Source: Gillisia sp. Hel1_33_143 (GTDB lineage: Bacteria > Bacteroidota > Bacteroidia > Flavobacteriales > Flavobacteriaceae). Taken from it: a stretch of 64,000 bases of DNA. The notes beneath the pieces were generated by a model, which saw only the letters and a program-made list of their open reading frames with translations, ran no database searches and was not told the DNA's origin. This document shows positions 45,543 through 52,687 of this stretch, in pieces (positions within the stretch are counted from its first letter, which is position 1; the number at the start of each line of letters is the position of its first letter). The translations under genes and the position numbers were made by a program. The stretch spans positions 2,418,001 to 2,482,000 of the forward strand of contig NZ_LT629737.1 in assembly GCF_900104765.1 (NCBI RefSeq), given 5' to 3'.

Positions 45543-45794
45543 ATGAAGCAGGGAATCCATCCGGAAAATTATAGATTAGTAGCATTTAAAGACATGTCTA
45601 ATGAAGAAGTCTTTCTTACTAAATCTACCGCGAACACTAAAGAGACTATTGAAGTTGACGGAACTGAGTATCCATTAGTTAAAATGGAGATCTCAAGAAC
45701 ATCACACCCATTCTATACAGGGAAATCTAAATTATTGGATACAGCTGGTAGAATTGATAAATTCAAAACCAAATACGCGAAATTCAAGAAGTAA
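45543..45794 (+). CDS. rpmE2: 50S ribosomal protein L31 type B
   Basis: An 83-residue ribosomal protein starting [20 protein letters not shown] and ending [13 protein letters not shown], typical of the type B L31 that lacks the zinc-binding CxxC cysteines. The longer frame from 45492 overlaps the promoter, so I used the ATG at 45543. Type B forms replace the zinc-containing form in many bacteria. The gene is monocistronic with its own promoter and terminator. Confidence 0.96.
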   Translation: MKQGIHPENYRLVAFKDMSNEEVFLTKSTANTKETIEVDGTEYPLVKMEISRTSHPFYTGKSKLLDTAGRIDKFKTKYAKFKK

Positions 45795-45817
45795 TTTCAA
45801 GTATCACAATACTATTG

Positions 45818-45844
45818 AAGCCTTCAGAAATGAAGGCTTTTTTT
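45818..45844 (+). terminator. Terminator of rpmE2
   Basis: AAGCCTTCA at 45818-45826 pairs with TGAAGGCTT at 45831-45839 around GAAA, followed by a T-run. Confidence 0.92.
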
Positions 45845-45878
45845 GTTTAAATGAGATAGCTAGAGTTGTAATAACTTA

Positions 45879-45908
45879 TTGCAATCACATTTTATTTAAT
45901 TATATTTC
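45879..45908 (+). promoter_or_regulatory. Promoter-like sequence of the GlmU-like gene
   Basis: TTG at 45879-45881 and TATATTTC at 45901-45908 are 19 bases apart, one base from the TAnnTTTG consensus. The start codon is 45 bases downstream. Confidence 0.5.
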
Positions 45909-45953
45909 ATTTGCAGGTCTTACTGTAAATTGAATTTAGAAAATTTGAAGTAT

Positions 45954-47126
45954 ATGAATTATATTTTATTCGACGGTTCTTCCAGAGATCAATTATTACC
46001 TTTCACGTTTACGCGCCCTGTTGCAGATCTCAGAATAGGTATTTTAACCATTCGTGAGAAATGGGAAAAGATATTAGGTACCACAACTTCTACTATTACT
46101 GAAGATTATTTAGCAGAAAAATGGCCTATGGTAGAATTTGAACAAAATATTATGATCAATGCCTCCTTTCTGCCAACCCCAGAATTTATTGCTCAAATTG
46201 AAGATCTTAAGCTTAATCAGGCTATTTTCTTTGAGGAAGACGTAATTGCCTTTTACGCAGAAGAAGATCAAGAAGTAGATTTTGAGGTTTTTGAACAAAT
46301 TGAATTGAAGGGGGAACCTTTTAGAATAGCTAATATTTGGGATATATTCTCTAAAAATGCAGAAGCCATTGCAAAAGATTTTGAATTACTCACAGCAGAC
46401 AGAACCAGTGCGCCTATATCATCATCAAATTATGTGAAGAATAGAGAGAATATCTTTATTGAGCCCGGTGCTATAGTAGAAAATTCTTCTTTAAACGCAT
46501 CAGACGGACCAATCTATATCGCTGCGAAAGCAGAAGTAATGGAAGGTTGTTTTATTAGGGGGCCTTTCTCTTTAGGAGAGTCTTCAGCTTTAAAGATGGG
46601 AGCTAAAATTTACGGTGCAACAACCATAGGTCCACATTCTAAAGTAGGAGGAGAGGTTAATAACAGTGTTATTTTTGGTTATACTAATAAAGGACATGAT
46701 GGATTTTTGGGAAATTCTGTTTTAGGAGAATGGTGTAATCTTGGTGCAGACACCAATAATTCTAATTTAAAGAATAATTATGCTGAAGTGAGATTATGGG
46801 ATTACGCAACGGAAGGTTTTGCTAAGACGGGATTGCAATTTTGCGGACTTATGATGGGAGATCACAGTAAATGCGGAATTAATACCATGTTTAATACCGG
46901 AACAGTTGTAGGGGTGAGTGCTAATATCTTTGGCAGCGGATTTCCTAGAAACTTTGTACCTAGTTTCAGCTGGGGGGGGAGTGCCGGAATGAGCACTTAT
47001 AAAACCGCTAAAGCATATGAGGTTGCAGAAATGGTTTTAAGTAGACGTGGTTTGGAGTTTTCTGATGTGGATAAAGGGATCTTAGATAAGGTATTTGAAG
47101 ATACTCAAAAGTTTAGAAGAGATTAA
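45954..47126 (+). CDS. Alternative GlmU-like protein (nucleotidyltransferase/left-handed beta helix)
   Basis: A 390-residue protein. I used the ATG at 45954 (MNYILFDGSSRDQLLPFTFT) rather than a TTG at 45930. The N-terminal half lacks the classical GGxGxR nucleotidyltransferase loop, and the C-terminal half is a left-handed beta helix of hexapeptide repeats (IYIAAKAEVMEGCFIRGPFS, GATTIGPHSKVGGEVNNSVI). This matches the alternative bacterial GlmU family of Bacteroidota, thought to make UDP-N-acetylglucosamine. An 8-G run at 46972-46979 encodes the conserved WGG of FVPSFSWGG. Confidence 0.85.
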   Translation: MNYILFDGSSRDQLLPFTFTRPVADLRIGILTIREKWEKILGTTTSTITEDYLAEKWPMVEFEQNIMINASFLPTPEFIAQIEDLKLNQAIFFEEDVIAFYAEEDQEVDFEVFEQIELKGEPFRIANIWDIFSKNAEAIAKDFELLTADRTSAPISSSNYVKNRENIFIEPGAIVENSSLNASDGPIYIAAKAEVMEGCFIRGPFSLGESSALKMGAKIYGATTIGPHSKVGGEVNNSVIFGYTNKGHDGFLGNSVLGEWCNLGADTNNSNLKNNYAEVRLWDYATEGFAKTGLQFCGLMMGDHSKCGINTMFNTGTVVGVSANIFGSGFPRNFVPSFSWGGSAGMSTYKTAKAYEVAEMVLSRRGLEFSDVDKGILDKVFEDTQKFRRD

Positions 47127-47190
47127 ACGAAGAAGGAATTGGATATGCTTAGTAATGAAGTACTGTTTTTAGTAAATCAATTAAAGTAGG

Positions 47191-47198
47191 TATATTTG
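47191..47198 (+). promoter_or_regulatory. -7 promoter element of mtaB
   Basis: TATATTTG is an exact TAnnTTTG match 36 bases before the ATG at 47235. The upstream region reads TTTTTAG at the -33 position, a weak match. Confidence 0.5.
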
Positions 47199-47234
47199 CA
47201 CTCCTAAAATTAAGGTAGTAATTAAAGATTGGTG

Positions 47235-48572
47235 ATGAAAGACGCGAAAAAAGTGGCATTTTATACTTTGGGTTGTAAGCTCAATTTTTCTGAGACTTCA
47301 ACTATAGCAAGATCTTTTAAAGAGGAAGGTTTTGATCGAGTAGAATTTTCTGAAATAGCCGATATTTATGTTATTAATACCTGTTCTGTAACCGAAAATG
47401 CAGATAAGCGTTTTAAATCTATTGTAAAGCAGGCTCAAAAAGTTAATGAAGATGCATTTGTTATTGCTGTTGGGTGTTATGCTCAATTAAAACCAGAGGA
47501 ACTAGCAGATGTTGATGGAGTGGATTTGGTACTCGGAGCTACAGAAAAATTTAAGATCACAGATTATCTTAATGATCTTACTAAACATGAGTTTGCAGAA
47601 ATTCATTCTTGTGAGATACAAGATGCAGATTTTTATGTGAGTGCCTATTCTTTTGGAGATAGAACAAGAGCTTTTCTTAAGGTTCAGGATGGTTGTGATT
47701 ATAAGTGCACTTATTGCACGATACCTTTGGCTAGAGGGATTTCCAGAAGCGATAAATTAGAAAATGTTCTTCAAAATGCGGCAGAGATCTCTGCAAAAGG
47801 AATTAAAGAGATCGTTCTTACAGGTGTTAATATTGGGGATTATGGTAAAGGTGAATTTGGTAATAAAAAGCATGAACATACTTTTTTAGATTTAGTTAAG
47901 GCTTTAGATGATGTAAAGGGAATTGAAAGATTACGAATATCTTCTATAGAACCAAATTTACTTAAAAATGAAACTATAGAATTTGTTGCGCAATCTAAAA
48001 CCTTTGTTCCGCATTTTCATATTCCGCTGCAAAGTGGAAGTAATGAGATTTTAAAGGCTATGAGAAGGCGCTATTTGAGAGAATTATATGTAGATAGAGT
48101 TTCTAAAATCAAAGAAGTCATGCCAAACTCCTGTATTGGGGTAGATGTTATTGTAGGTTTTCCTGGTGAAACCAATGAGCAATTTCTTGAAACGTATAAT
48201 TTTTTGAATGAGCTTGATATCTCTTACTTACATGTTTTTGCTTTTTCTGAAAGAGAAAATACCCCAGCTGCAGAAATGGAAAATCCTGTTCCATTGAGTA
48301 TTCGTAAAAAGCGCAGTAAAATGTTACGCGGCCTTTCCGCTAAAAAGAGAAGGGCTTTTTATGAAAGTCAGATAGATACGGTACATACTGTTCTATTTGA
48401 AGGAGAGAATAAAGAGGGTTATATACATGGATTTACAGAAAATTATGTAAAAGTTAAGACTCCTTGGAATCCGGAATTGGTAAATACACTTCATCAAATT
48501 AAATTAACTACCATTGCAGAAGATGGGTTGGTAAAGTTTGAATATTTTCAGCAAGAGGCTGTAGAGGCTTAG
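47235..48572 (+). CDS. mtaB: tRNA t6A37 methylthiotransferase MtaB
   Basis: A 445-residue radical-SAM enzyme that adds a methylthio group to t6A at position 37 of tRNA. The N-terminal UPF0004 domain carries three cluster cysteines (YTLGCKLNFSET, INTCSVTENAD, AVGCYAQLKPEE), the radical-SAM site is VQDGCDYKCTYCTIPLARG, and HIPLQSGSNEILKAMRRRY follows; a C-terminal TRAM-like domain ends the protein. I chose the ATG at 47235 over TTG/GTG codons just upstream. Its stop overlaps the stop of the convergent small gene. Confidence 0.94.
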   Translation: MKDAKKVAFYTLGCKLNFSETSTIARSFKEEGFDRVEFSEIADIYVINTCSVTENADKRFKSIVKQAQKVNEDAFVIAVGCYAQLKPEELADVDGVDLVLGATEKFKITDYLNDLTKHEFAEIHSCEIQDADFYVSAYSFGDRTRAFLKVQDGCDYKCTYCTIPLARGISRSDKLENVLQNAAEISAKGIKEIVLTGVNIGDYGKGEFGNKKHEHTFLDLVKALDDVKGIERLRISSIEPNLLKNETIEFVAQSKTFVPHFHIPLQSGSNEILKAMRRRYLRELYVDRVSKIKEVMPNSCIGVDVIVGFPGETNEQFLETYNFLNELDISYLHVFAFSERENTPAAEMENPVPLSIRKKRSKMLRGLSAKKRRAFYESQIDTVHTVLFEGENKEGYIHGFTENYVKVKTPWNPELVNTLHQIKLTTIAEDGLVKFEYFQQEAVEA

Positions 48573-48874
48573 ATGTTCAACCCCACTGGTAATAGATCTT
48601 TATATTTTCTTCTGTTTTTACGCATAAATTTTGCGATCTCCGGACTTGTAGGAACAACTCTATCATTACCTGAATCTTTAATGTCTCCTAATAACACCTC
48701 TAAAAATTGGTCTAAATAGCCATTTTCCTGAAGCTCTTCAGACATTTTTAACTTGGTTAAGAATATTTTTCGCTCTTGCTGTGCGTATTCAACCGTGATC
48801 AATTCTCCATTTATAACCGATTCAAACTGTCTCAAAAAATCATTCTTGGTAATAACTATCTCTTTAGTGCTCAT
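48569..48874 (-). CDS. Small GNAT2-like (YjdJ-type) protein lacking the CoA-binding loop
   Basis: A 101-residue protein. The pattern NDFLRQFESVINGELITVEY, KIFLTKLKMSEEL, and VVPTSPEIAKFMRKNRRKY follows the fold of the small GNAT_acetyltr_2 family (YjdJ). In active members an RGRGIA acetyl-CoA-binding loop follows the central strand; here the place reads QENGYL, so acetyltransferase activity is doubtful. The assignment rests on motif order and I cannot confirm it. The gene converges on mtaB with stops sharing 48570-48571. Confidence 0.5.
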   Translation of the reverse strand: MSTKEIVITKNDFLRQFESVINGELITVEYAQQERKIFLTKLKMSEELQENGYLDQFLEVLLGDIKDSGNDRVVPTSPEIAKFMRKNRRKYKDLLPVGLNI

Positions 48875-49238
48875 TATAAGGTATGGTTTAAATTAATCTT
48901 TTAATATTTGTTGAAGTAATTTTAAATAAACAGTTCTTATTTTTAATCATTCAGTAAAAGCTTTACAATCGAAATATTTCTAAATTGAATAATGTATGAT
49001 TTGAATAACGGTACTCCTTCTTAATTTATAAAGGAACTATTTAATATAAAATAAGATCTACTATAGAAAGGCTACGATAGATTTATTACATTATAGGTAA
49101 TCTATTTAAGAACGAAGGTTTTTAGAGCTTAGCATCTGCATTTGACCTATAAAGTATATGTCCCCCAAAAAAATAACTGTAATTTTGATAGTAAATTTAC
49201 AATATAACCAGCGCTGTTAGTGTTATACACATGTTAAA
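48875..49238. other. 364-base intergenic region, no gene seen
   Basis: The stretch is AT-rich, divergent from both flanking genes, and should hold their promoters. I see no strong TAnnTTTG pair, hairpin or plausible frame. Confidence 0.5.
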
Positions 49239-49928
49239 ATGCTCGAAGAGAAAGATTTAATACACGTTTACCTGGTTCCTGGGATGGCAGCCAATCCAAG
49301 TATCTTTGAAAATATAAAGCTCCCAGAGACACAATTCAAAATGCATTTATTAGAATGGATGATCCCAGAAAAGGACGAACCCTTGAGAGATTATGCTTTA
49401 AGGTGGAGCAAAGATGTTAAACATAACAATGCAGTGCTTATTGGCGTATCTTTTGGTGGTGTAGTAGCGCAGGAGATGAGTGAATTTCTGGATCTCAAAA
49501 GATTAATTATTATTTCTAGCGTAAAATGTAGAGCAGAGTTGCCAAGAAGAATGCGATATGCGTCTGCAACAGGCCTATATAGATTATTACCTACCAGTTT
49601 AATGAACTATGTAGATCATTTTGAAAAGATTGCTTATGGAGACTTCTTAACTAAAAGAGCCCAGCTGTATCGTAAATATCTATCTGTTAGAGATATTTAT
49701 TATATCGATTGGTCTATTAAGAATATGGTATGCTGGGATCGACAAGTTCCTAAAGACGGAATAGTACATATACATGGAGATTGTGATATGGTTTTTCCTT
49801 ATAAATATATTAAGGACTGTATCACGGTTAAGGGAGGGACTCATATTATGGTTGTAAATAGATTTAGATGGTTCAATACGCATTTACCAGGTTTAATATT
49901 AAACGGAAGATTAGATAAGAAAATATAA
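49239..49928 (+). CDS. Small alpha/beta hydrolase
   Basis: A 229-residue cytosolic hydrolase. The N-terminal strand carries HVYLVPGMAANPSIFENIKL, the nucleophile elbow is VLIGVSFGGVVAQEM, the acid is in HIHGDCDMVFPY and the histidine in VKGGTHIMVVNRF. The chain is a minimal esterase/lipase-like fold without a lid insertion. The substrate is unknown. The next gene, a lytic transglycosylase, begins ten bases later, so they are probably co-transcribed. Confidence 0.85.
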   Translation: MLEEKDLIHVYLVPGMAANPSIFENIKLPETQFKMHLLEWMIPEKDEPLRDYALRWSKDVKHNNAVLIGVSFGGVVAQEMSEFLDLKRLIIISSVKCRAELPRRMRYASATGLYRLLPTSLMNYVDHFEKIAYGDFLTKRAQLYRKYLSVRDIYYIDWSIKNMVCWDRQVPKDGIVHIHGDCDMVFPYKYIKDCITVKGGTHIMVVNRFRWFNTHLPGLILNGRLDKKI

Positions 49929-49938
49929 ATTATAAGTT

Positions 49939-50883
49939 ATGAAAATTATAAAAATGTTATTAATGGCTGTTGGATTTATTGCTATCCTAGCAGTAAGTAT
50001 CCAAGCAGTGCAAAAAGGTCCAGATCTAGGAGTAAATCCTATTAAGAATAACGACACCGTTACGGGTGATAATTATAATATTTACTCTCTTCCAATGCCA
50101 CAGAATTTGGAATTTGCAGGGGAGATGGTGCCTATCGAGAATCCTGATATTTATGAAAGAATGGATAAGGAGCTATTGGTTAATACGTATTGGCAATCTA
50201 ATGCTTTGTTATTAATAAAAAGAGCCCATAAATATTTTCCTATTATAGAGCCGATATTAAAAGAAAACGGAGTGCCAGATGATTTTAAATACCTAGCAGT
50301 TATAGAAAGTGGTCTTACTCAAGTAGTTTCTCCGGCGGGTGCTGTTGGGTTCTGGCAGATAATGGAAGGAACAGGGAAAGATTTTAAATTAGAGATTAAT
50401 GATAACGTAGATGAACGTTATAATATCGAAAAGTCTACACAGGTAGCTTGTGATTATCTAAAGCAATCTAAAGCTAAATTTGGAACATGGACTATGGCTG
50501 CTGCTGCTTACAATGCAGGAAATGCGGGGGTGATGCGTCAATTAGATAGACAGGATGCTAGTAATTATTATGACCTTTTATTGGGTGAAGAGACTGGACG
50601 TTATGTATTTAGAATACTTGCCTTAAAGGAAATATTAAAGAATCCGATTCAGTATGGTTTTAATATAGAAGAGGAGCATTTATATAAAAATATTCCAAGT
50701 TATAATGTAAAAGTAGATACAGCTGTAAAAGATTTCCCTGCATTTGCAAGAAAATTTGATATCAATTATAAGATCTTAAAGATTCATAATCCTTGGTTGA
50801 GAGAAGCTTTTTTAAATAATAAATCCGGAAAGCTTTATGAGATTCAAATACCTGAAAAAGGAGTTTATAAATTCTCTAAATAA
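49939..50883 (+). CDS. Lytic murein transglycosylase (SLT domain)
   Basis: A 314-residue exported enzyme with an N-terminal signal/anchor helix (MLLMAVGFIAILAVSIQAV). The SLT domain spans about residues 95-240: catalytic glutamate in LAVIESGLTQVVSPAGAVGF, WQIMEGTGKDFKLEI, and TMAAAAYNAGNAGVMRQL. It cleaves the peptidoglycan glycan strand to anhydromuropeptides. Unlike many MltD proteins it lacks obvious C-terminal LysM repeats. It may remodel the wall for growth or secretion. Confidence 0.92.
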   Translation: MKIIKMLLMAVGFIAILAVSIQAVQKGPDLGVNPIKNNDTVTGDNYNIYSLPMPQNLEFAGEMVPIENPDIYERMDKELLVNTYWQSNALLLIKRAHKYFPIIEPILKENGVPDDFKYLAVIESGLTQVVSPAGAVGFWQIMEGTGKDFKLEINDNVDERYNIEKSTQVACDYLKQSKAKFGTWTMAAAAYNAGNAGVMRQLDRQDASNYYDLLLGEETGRYVFRILALKEILKNPIQYGFNIEEEHLYKNIPSYNVKVDTAVKDFPAFARKFDINYKILKIHNPWLREAFLNNKSGKLYEIQIPEKGVYKFSK

Positions 50884-50888
50884 TGATA

Positions 50889-51605
50889 TTAATTGTTGTT
50901 TATAGCAACAGTTTCTTTTGATAGCGTAAATTTCTTGCTCTCAAATAATAAATGATTTGCAATTCCATCATGTATAGAATTGTAGTTCATTTTATAAGAT
51001 TCGTCAAAGGTTTTGCTTAGTGGGTGGGTAATACCTCGTCGTATATCAAGTATTTTCTTGGTTCCATCCAATAGAAAAGTTGTAGGTAATCCAAGAGAAT
51101 GTTTTAATTGACTTATTACAAAAGAATCGTTATTTTTTTGTTCGTCTACATAAAGAACGGTAATGTTATTGCTGTAATCTTTGGACATTTTTTTTGCAAC
51201 TTTTTTGGTGTCCCAAAAAAGTATTACAAATTCTACCTGATCTTGATATTTTGATGCCAAAGCATTAATAGCCGGAATTTCCCCTTCTGTTGCAATACAC
51301 CAAGAGGCGTATGTAATTAAATAAACGGGTTTTTTTATATTGTAGAGGTAAATCTTTTTACCTTTAAGGTCATTCAATTCAAAATTATCCATGTAACTAC
51401 CATTCAAATCTTCCTGAACAAGCGTGTCGAATAATGTATGAGCTTTCTCGTAATTTCTTAATCTATATGCATTCTTAGCCTGCTTTTCATATTTAGGTAG
51501 GTGCAAAGCTAGAGCCTCAGAAAATAAAATTCTTGGATCATCCTGCTGGGCGAAAGCACCTAGACTAAAGTTAAAAATTAAAAAGCAGAGTAATAGTCTT
51601 ACCAT
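50889..51605 (-). CDS. TlpA/thioredoxin-like exported protein with a single active-site cysteine
   Basis: A 238-residue protein with a signal peptide (LLLCFLIFNFSLGAFAQQ). The N-terminal third is helical, and a thioredoxin-like domain follows (FELNDLKGKKIYLYNI, ITYASWCIATEGEIPAINAL). The usual WCxxC redox site reads WCIAT, so the second cysteine is missing and a classical disulfide cycle is unlikely. LGLPTTFLLDGTKKILDIRR keeps the cis-proline. It may be a binding or partly degenerate member of the family. It faces the transglycosylase gene with a five-base gap. Confidence 0.75.
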   Translation of the reverse strand: MVRLLLCFLIFNFSLGAFAQQDDPRILFSEALALHLPKYEKQAKNAYRLRNYEKAHTLFDTLVQEDLNGSYMDNFELNDLKGKKIYLYNIKKPVYLITYASWCIATEGEIPAINALASKYQDQVEFVILFWDTKKVAKKMSKDYSNNITVLYVDEQKNNDSFVISQLKHSLGLPTTFLLDGTKKILDIRRGITHPLSKTFDESYKMNYNSIHDGIANHLLFESKKFTLSKETVAINNN

Positions 51606-51742
51606 ATTTTTTGCATCACTACAAAAATAAAGGTAATTTATACCGGTGGCCCATCATAAAATATTCGTTGAAGGACCTAGAAATTAGTCGAATGGTAAGC
51701 TATGTTTGAAGTATCTTAAGAACAATAACAGCATAATGAAAT

Positions 51743-52258
51743 TTAGATCTTTTTCATCTGTTGTTTCATCATCTGTATTTGCTCTTTCATCATACCGTGT
51801 TTATCTAATTTCTTAGCTTCGGTTAAGTATATTTGAGCTTCGCGCTTACGTCTCTTGGTCATTGCTATACCTGCAAGATTTAACTTAGCCATGGCAAGAT
51901 CCTGATCCATTGCAAGTCCTAGTTTTATTGCTTTTTTGAAATACTTTTCTGCTTTGGTAATATTGGTTTGAGAAAGCATAAGGCCGTGTAGGTACCAATA
52001 ATATCCTTGTTGTTTATGGGTAAGTGCAGCTTCAGGATTTTTTATCTTATCTAGCCACTTCTTAGCTCCTGGAAAATCTTGTTTTCGCAACCTAAGAAAT
52101 GCTAGTAATATCATTTCATTTTTAAAGTAAAGGAATACAAATATTCCGGCTAAAAGAATATACATAATTCCGTTACCGATATTCCCTAAATAAAACTGCC
52201 AGATAGAAACTAATAAGATAATTCCGGCTAAAACTAATTTGATATTTTTGTTGAACAT
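51743..52258 (-). CDS. TPR membrane protein
   Basis: A 171-residue protein with two N-terminal membrane helices (KLVLAGIILLVSIWQFYLG and IMYILLAGIFVFLYF), then TPR-like helices (GYYWYLHGLMLSQTNITKAE, YFKKAIKLGLAMDQDLAMAK, REAQIYLTEAKKLDKHG) and a methionine-rich coil at the end. The TPR region would face the cytoplasm and bind another protein. The function is unknown. The gene is divergent from rpmH. Confidence 0.8.
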   Translation of the reverse strand: MFNKNIKLVLAGIILLVSIWQFYLGNIGNGIMYILLAGIFVFLYFKNEMILLAFLRLRKQDFPGAKKWLDKIKNPEAALTHKQQGYYWYLHGLMLSQTNITKAEKYFKKAIKLGLAMDQDLAMAKLNLAGIAMTKRRKREAQIYLTEAKKLDKHGMMKEQIQMMKQQMKKI

Positions 52259-52323
52259 ATTGGGTTTTTATATTTCAATGCGCAAAGTTAACAAAAACAT
52301 TTAAAATTATTTTTATTAAGTTT

Positions 52324-52353
52324 TTGCATGAGATAAAAGTCTTTGTATATTTG
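52324..52353 (+). promoter_or_regulatory. Promoter of rpmH
   Basis: TTG at 52324-52326 and TATATTTG at 52346-52353 are 19 bases apart, a full match to the Bacteroidota consensus. The start codon lies 74 bases downstream. Confidence 0.8.
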
Positions 52354-52426
52354 CACGCAGTTTTAAGGAAAGGCTTAGAACTATTTAAACAAAGAATCCC
52401 ACAGAAGATATTAAAGATAATTAAAA

Positions 52427-52585
52427 ATGAAAAGAACATTTCAACCATCTAAGAGAAAAAGAAAAAACAAGCACGGTTTCAGAGAACGCATGGCAAGTGT
52501 GAACGGAAGAAAAGTGTTAGCTAGAAGAAGAGCTAAAGGTAGAAAAAAATTATCCGTATCTTCTGAGAACAGACACAAACACTAA
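52427..52585 (+). CDS. rpmH: 50S ribosomal protein L34
   Basis: A 52-residue basic protein starting [20 protein letters not shown] and ending SENRHKH, unmistakable L34. It follows a strong promoter and is closed by its own terminator. The common dnaA/rnpA neighbours of L34 are absent; instead the carB gene lies downstream after a terminator. Confidence 0.97.
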   Translation: MKRTFQPSKRKRKNKHGFRERMASVNGRKVLARRRAKGRKKLSVSSENRHKH

Positions 52586-52609
52586 TGAGAATTAGTTTTT
52601 AAATATTAA

Positions 52610-52640
52610 GGTGTTACTTTTATAAGTAACGCCTTTTTTT
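52610..52640 (+). terminator. Terminator of rpmH
   Basis: GGTGTTACTT at 52610-52619 pairs with AAGTAACGCC at 52624-52633 with one G-U pair, followed by seven T. Confidence 0.9.
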
Positions 52641-52687
52641 ATATCTAACAGTTTCCTATTTAATCAACTTAAAACTACCTCCTTAAC

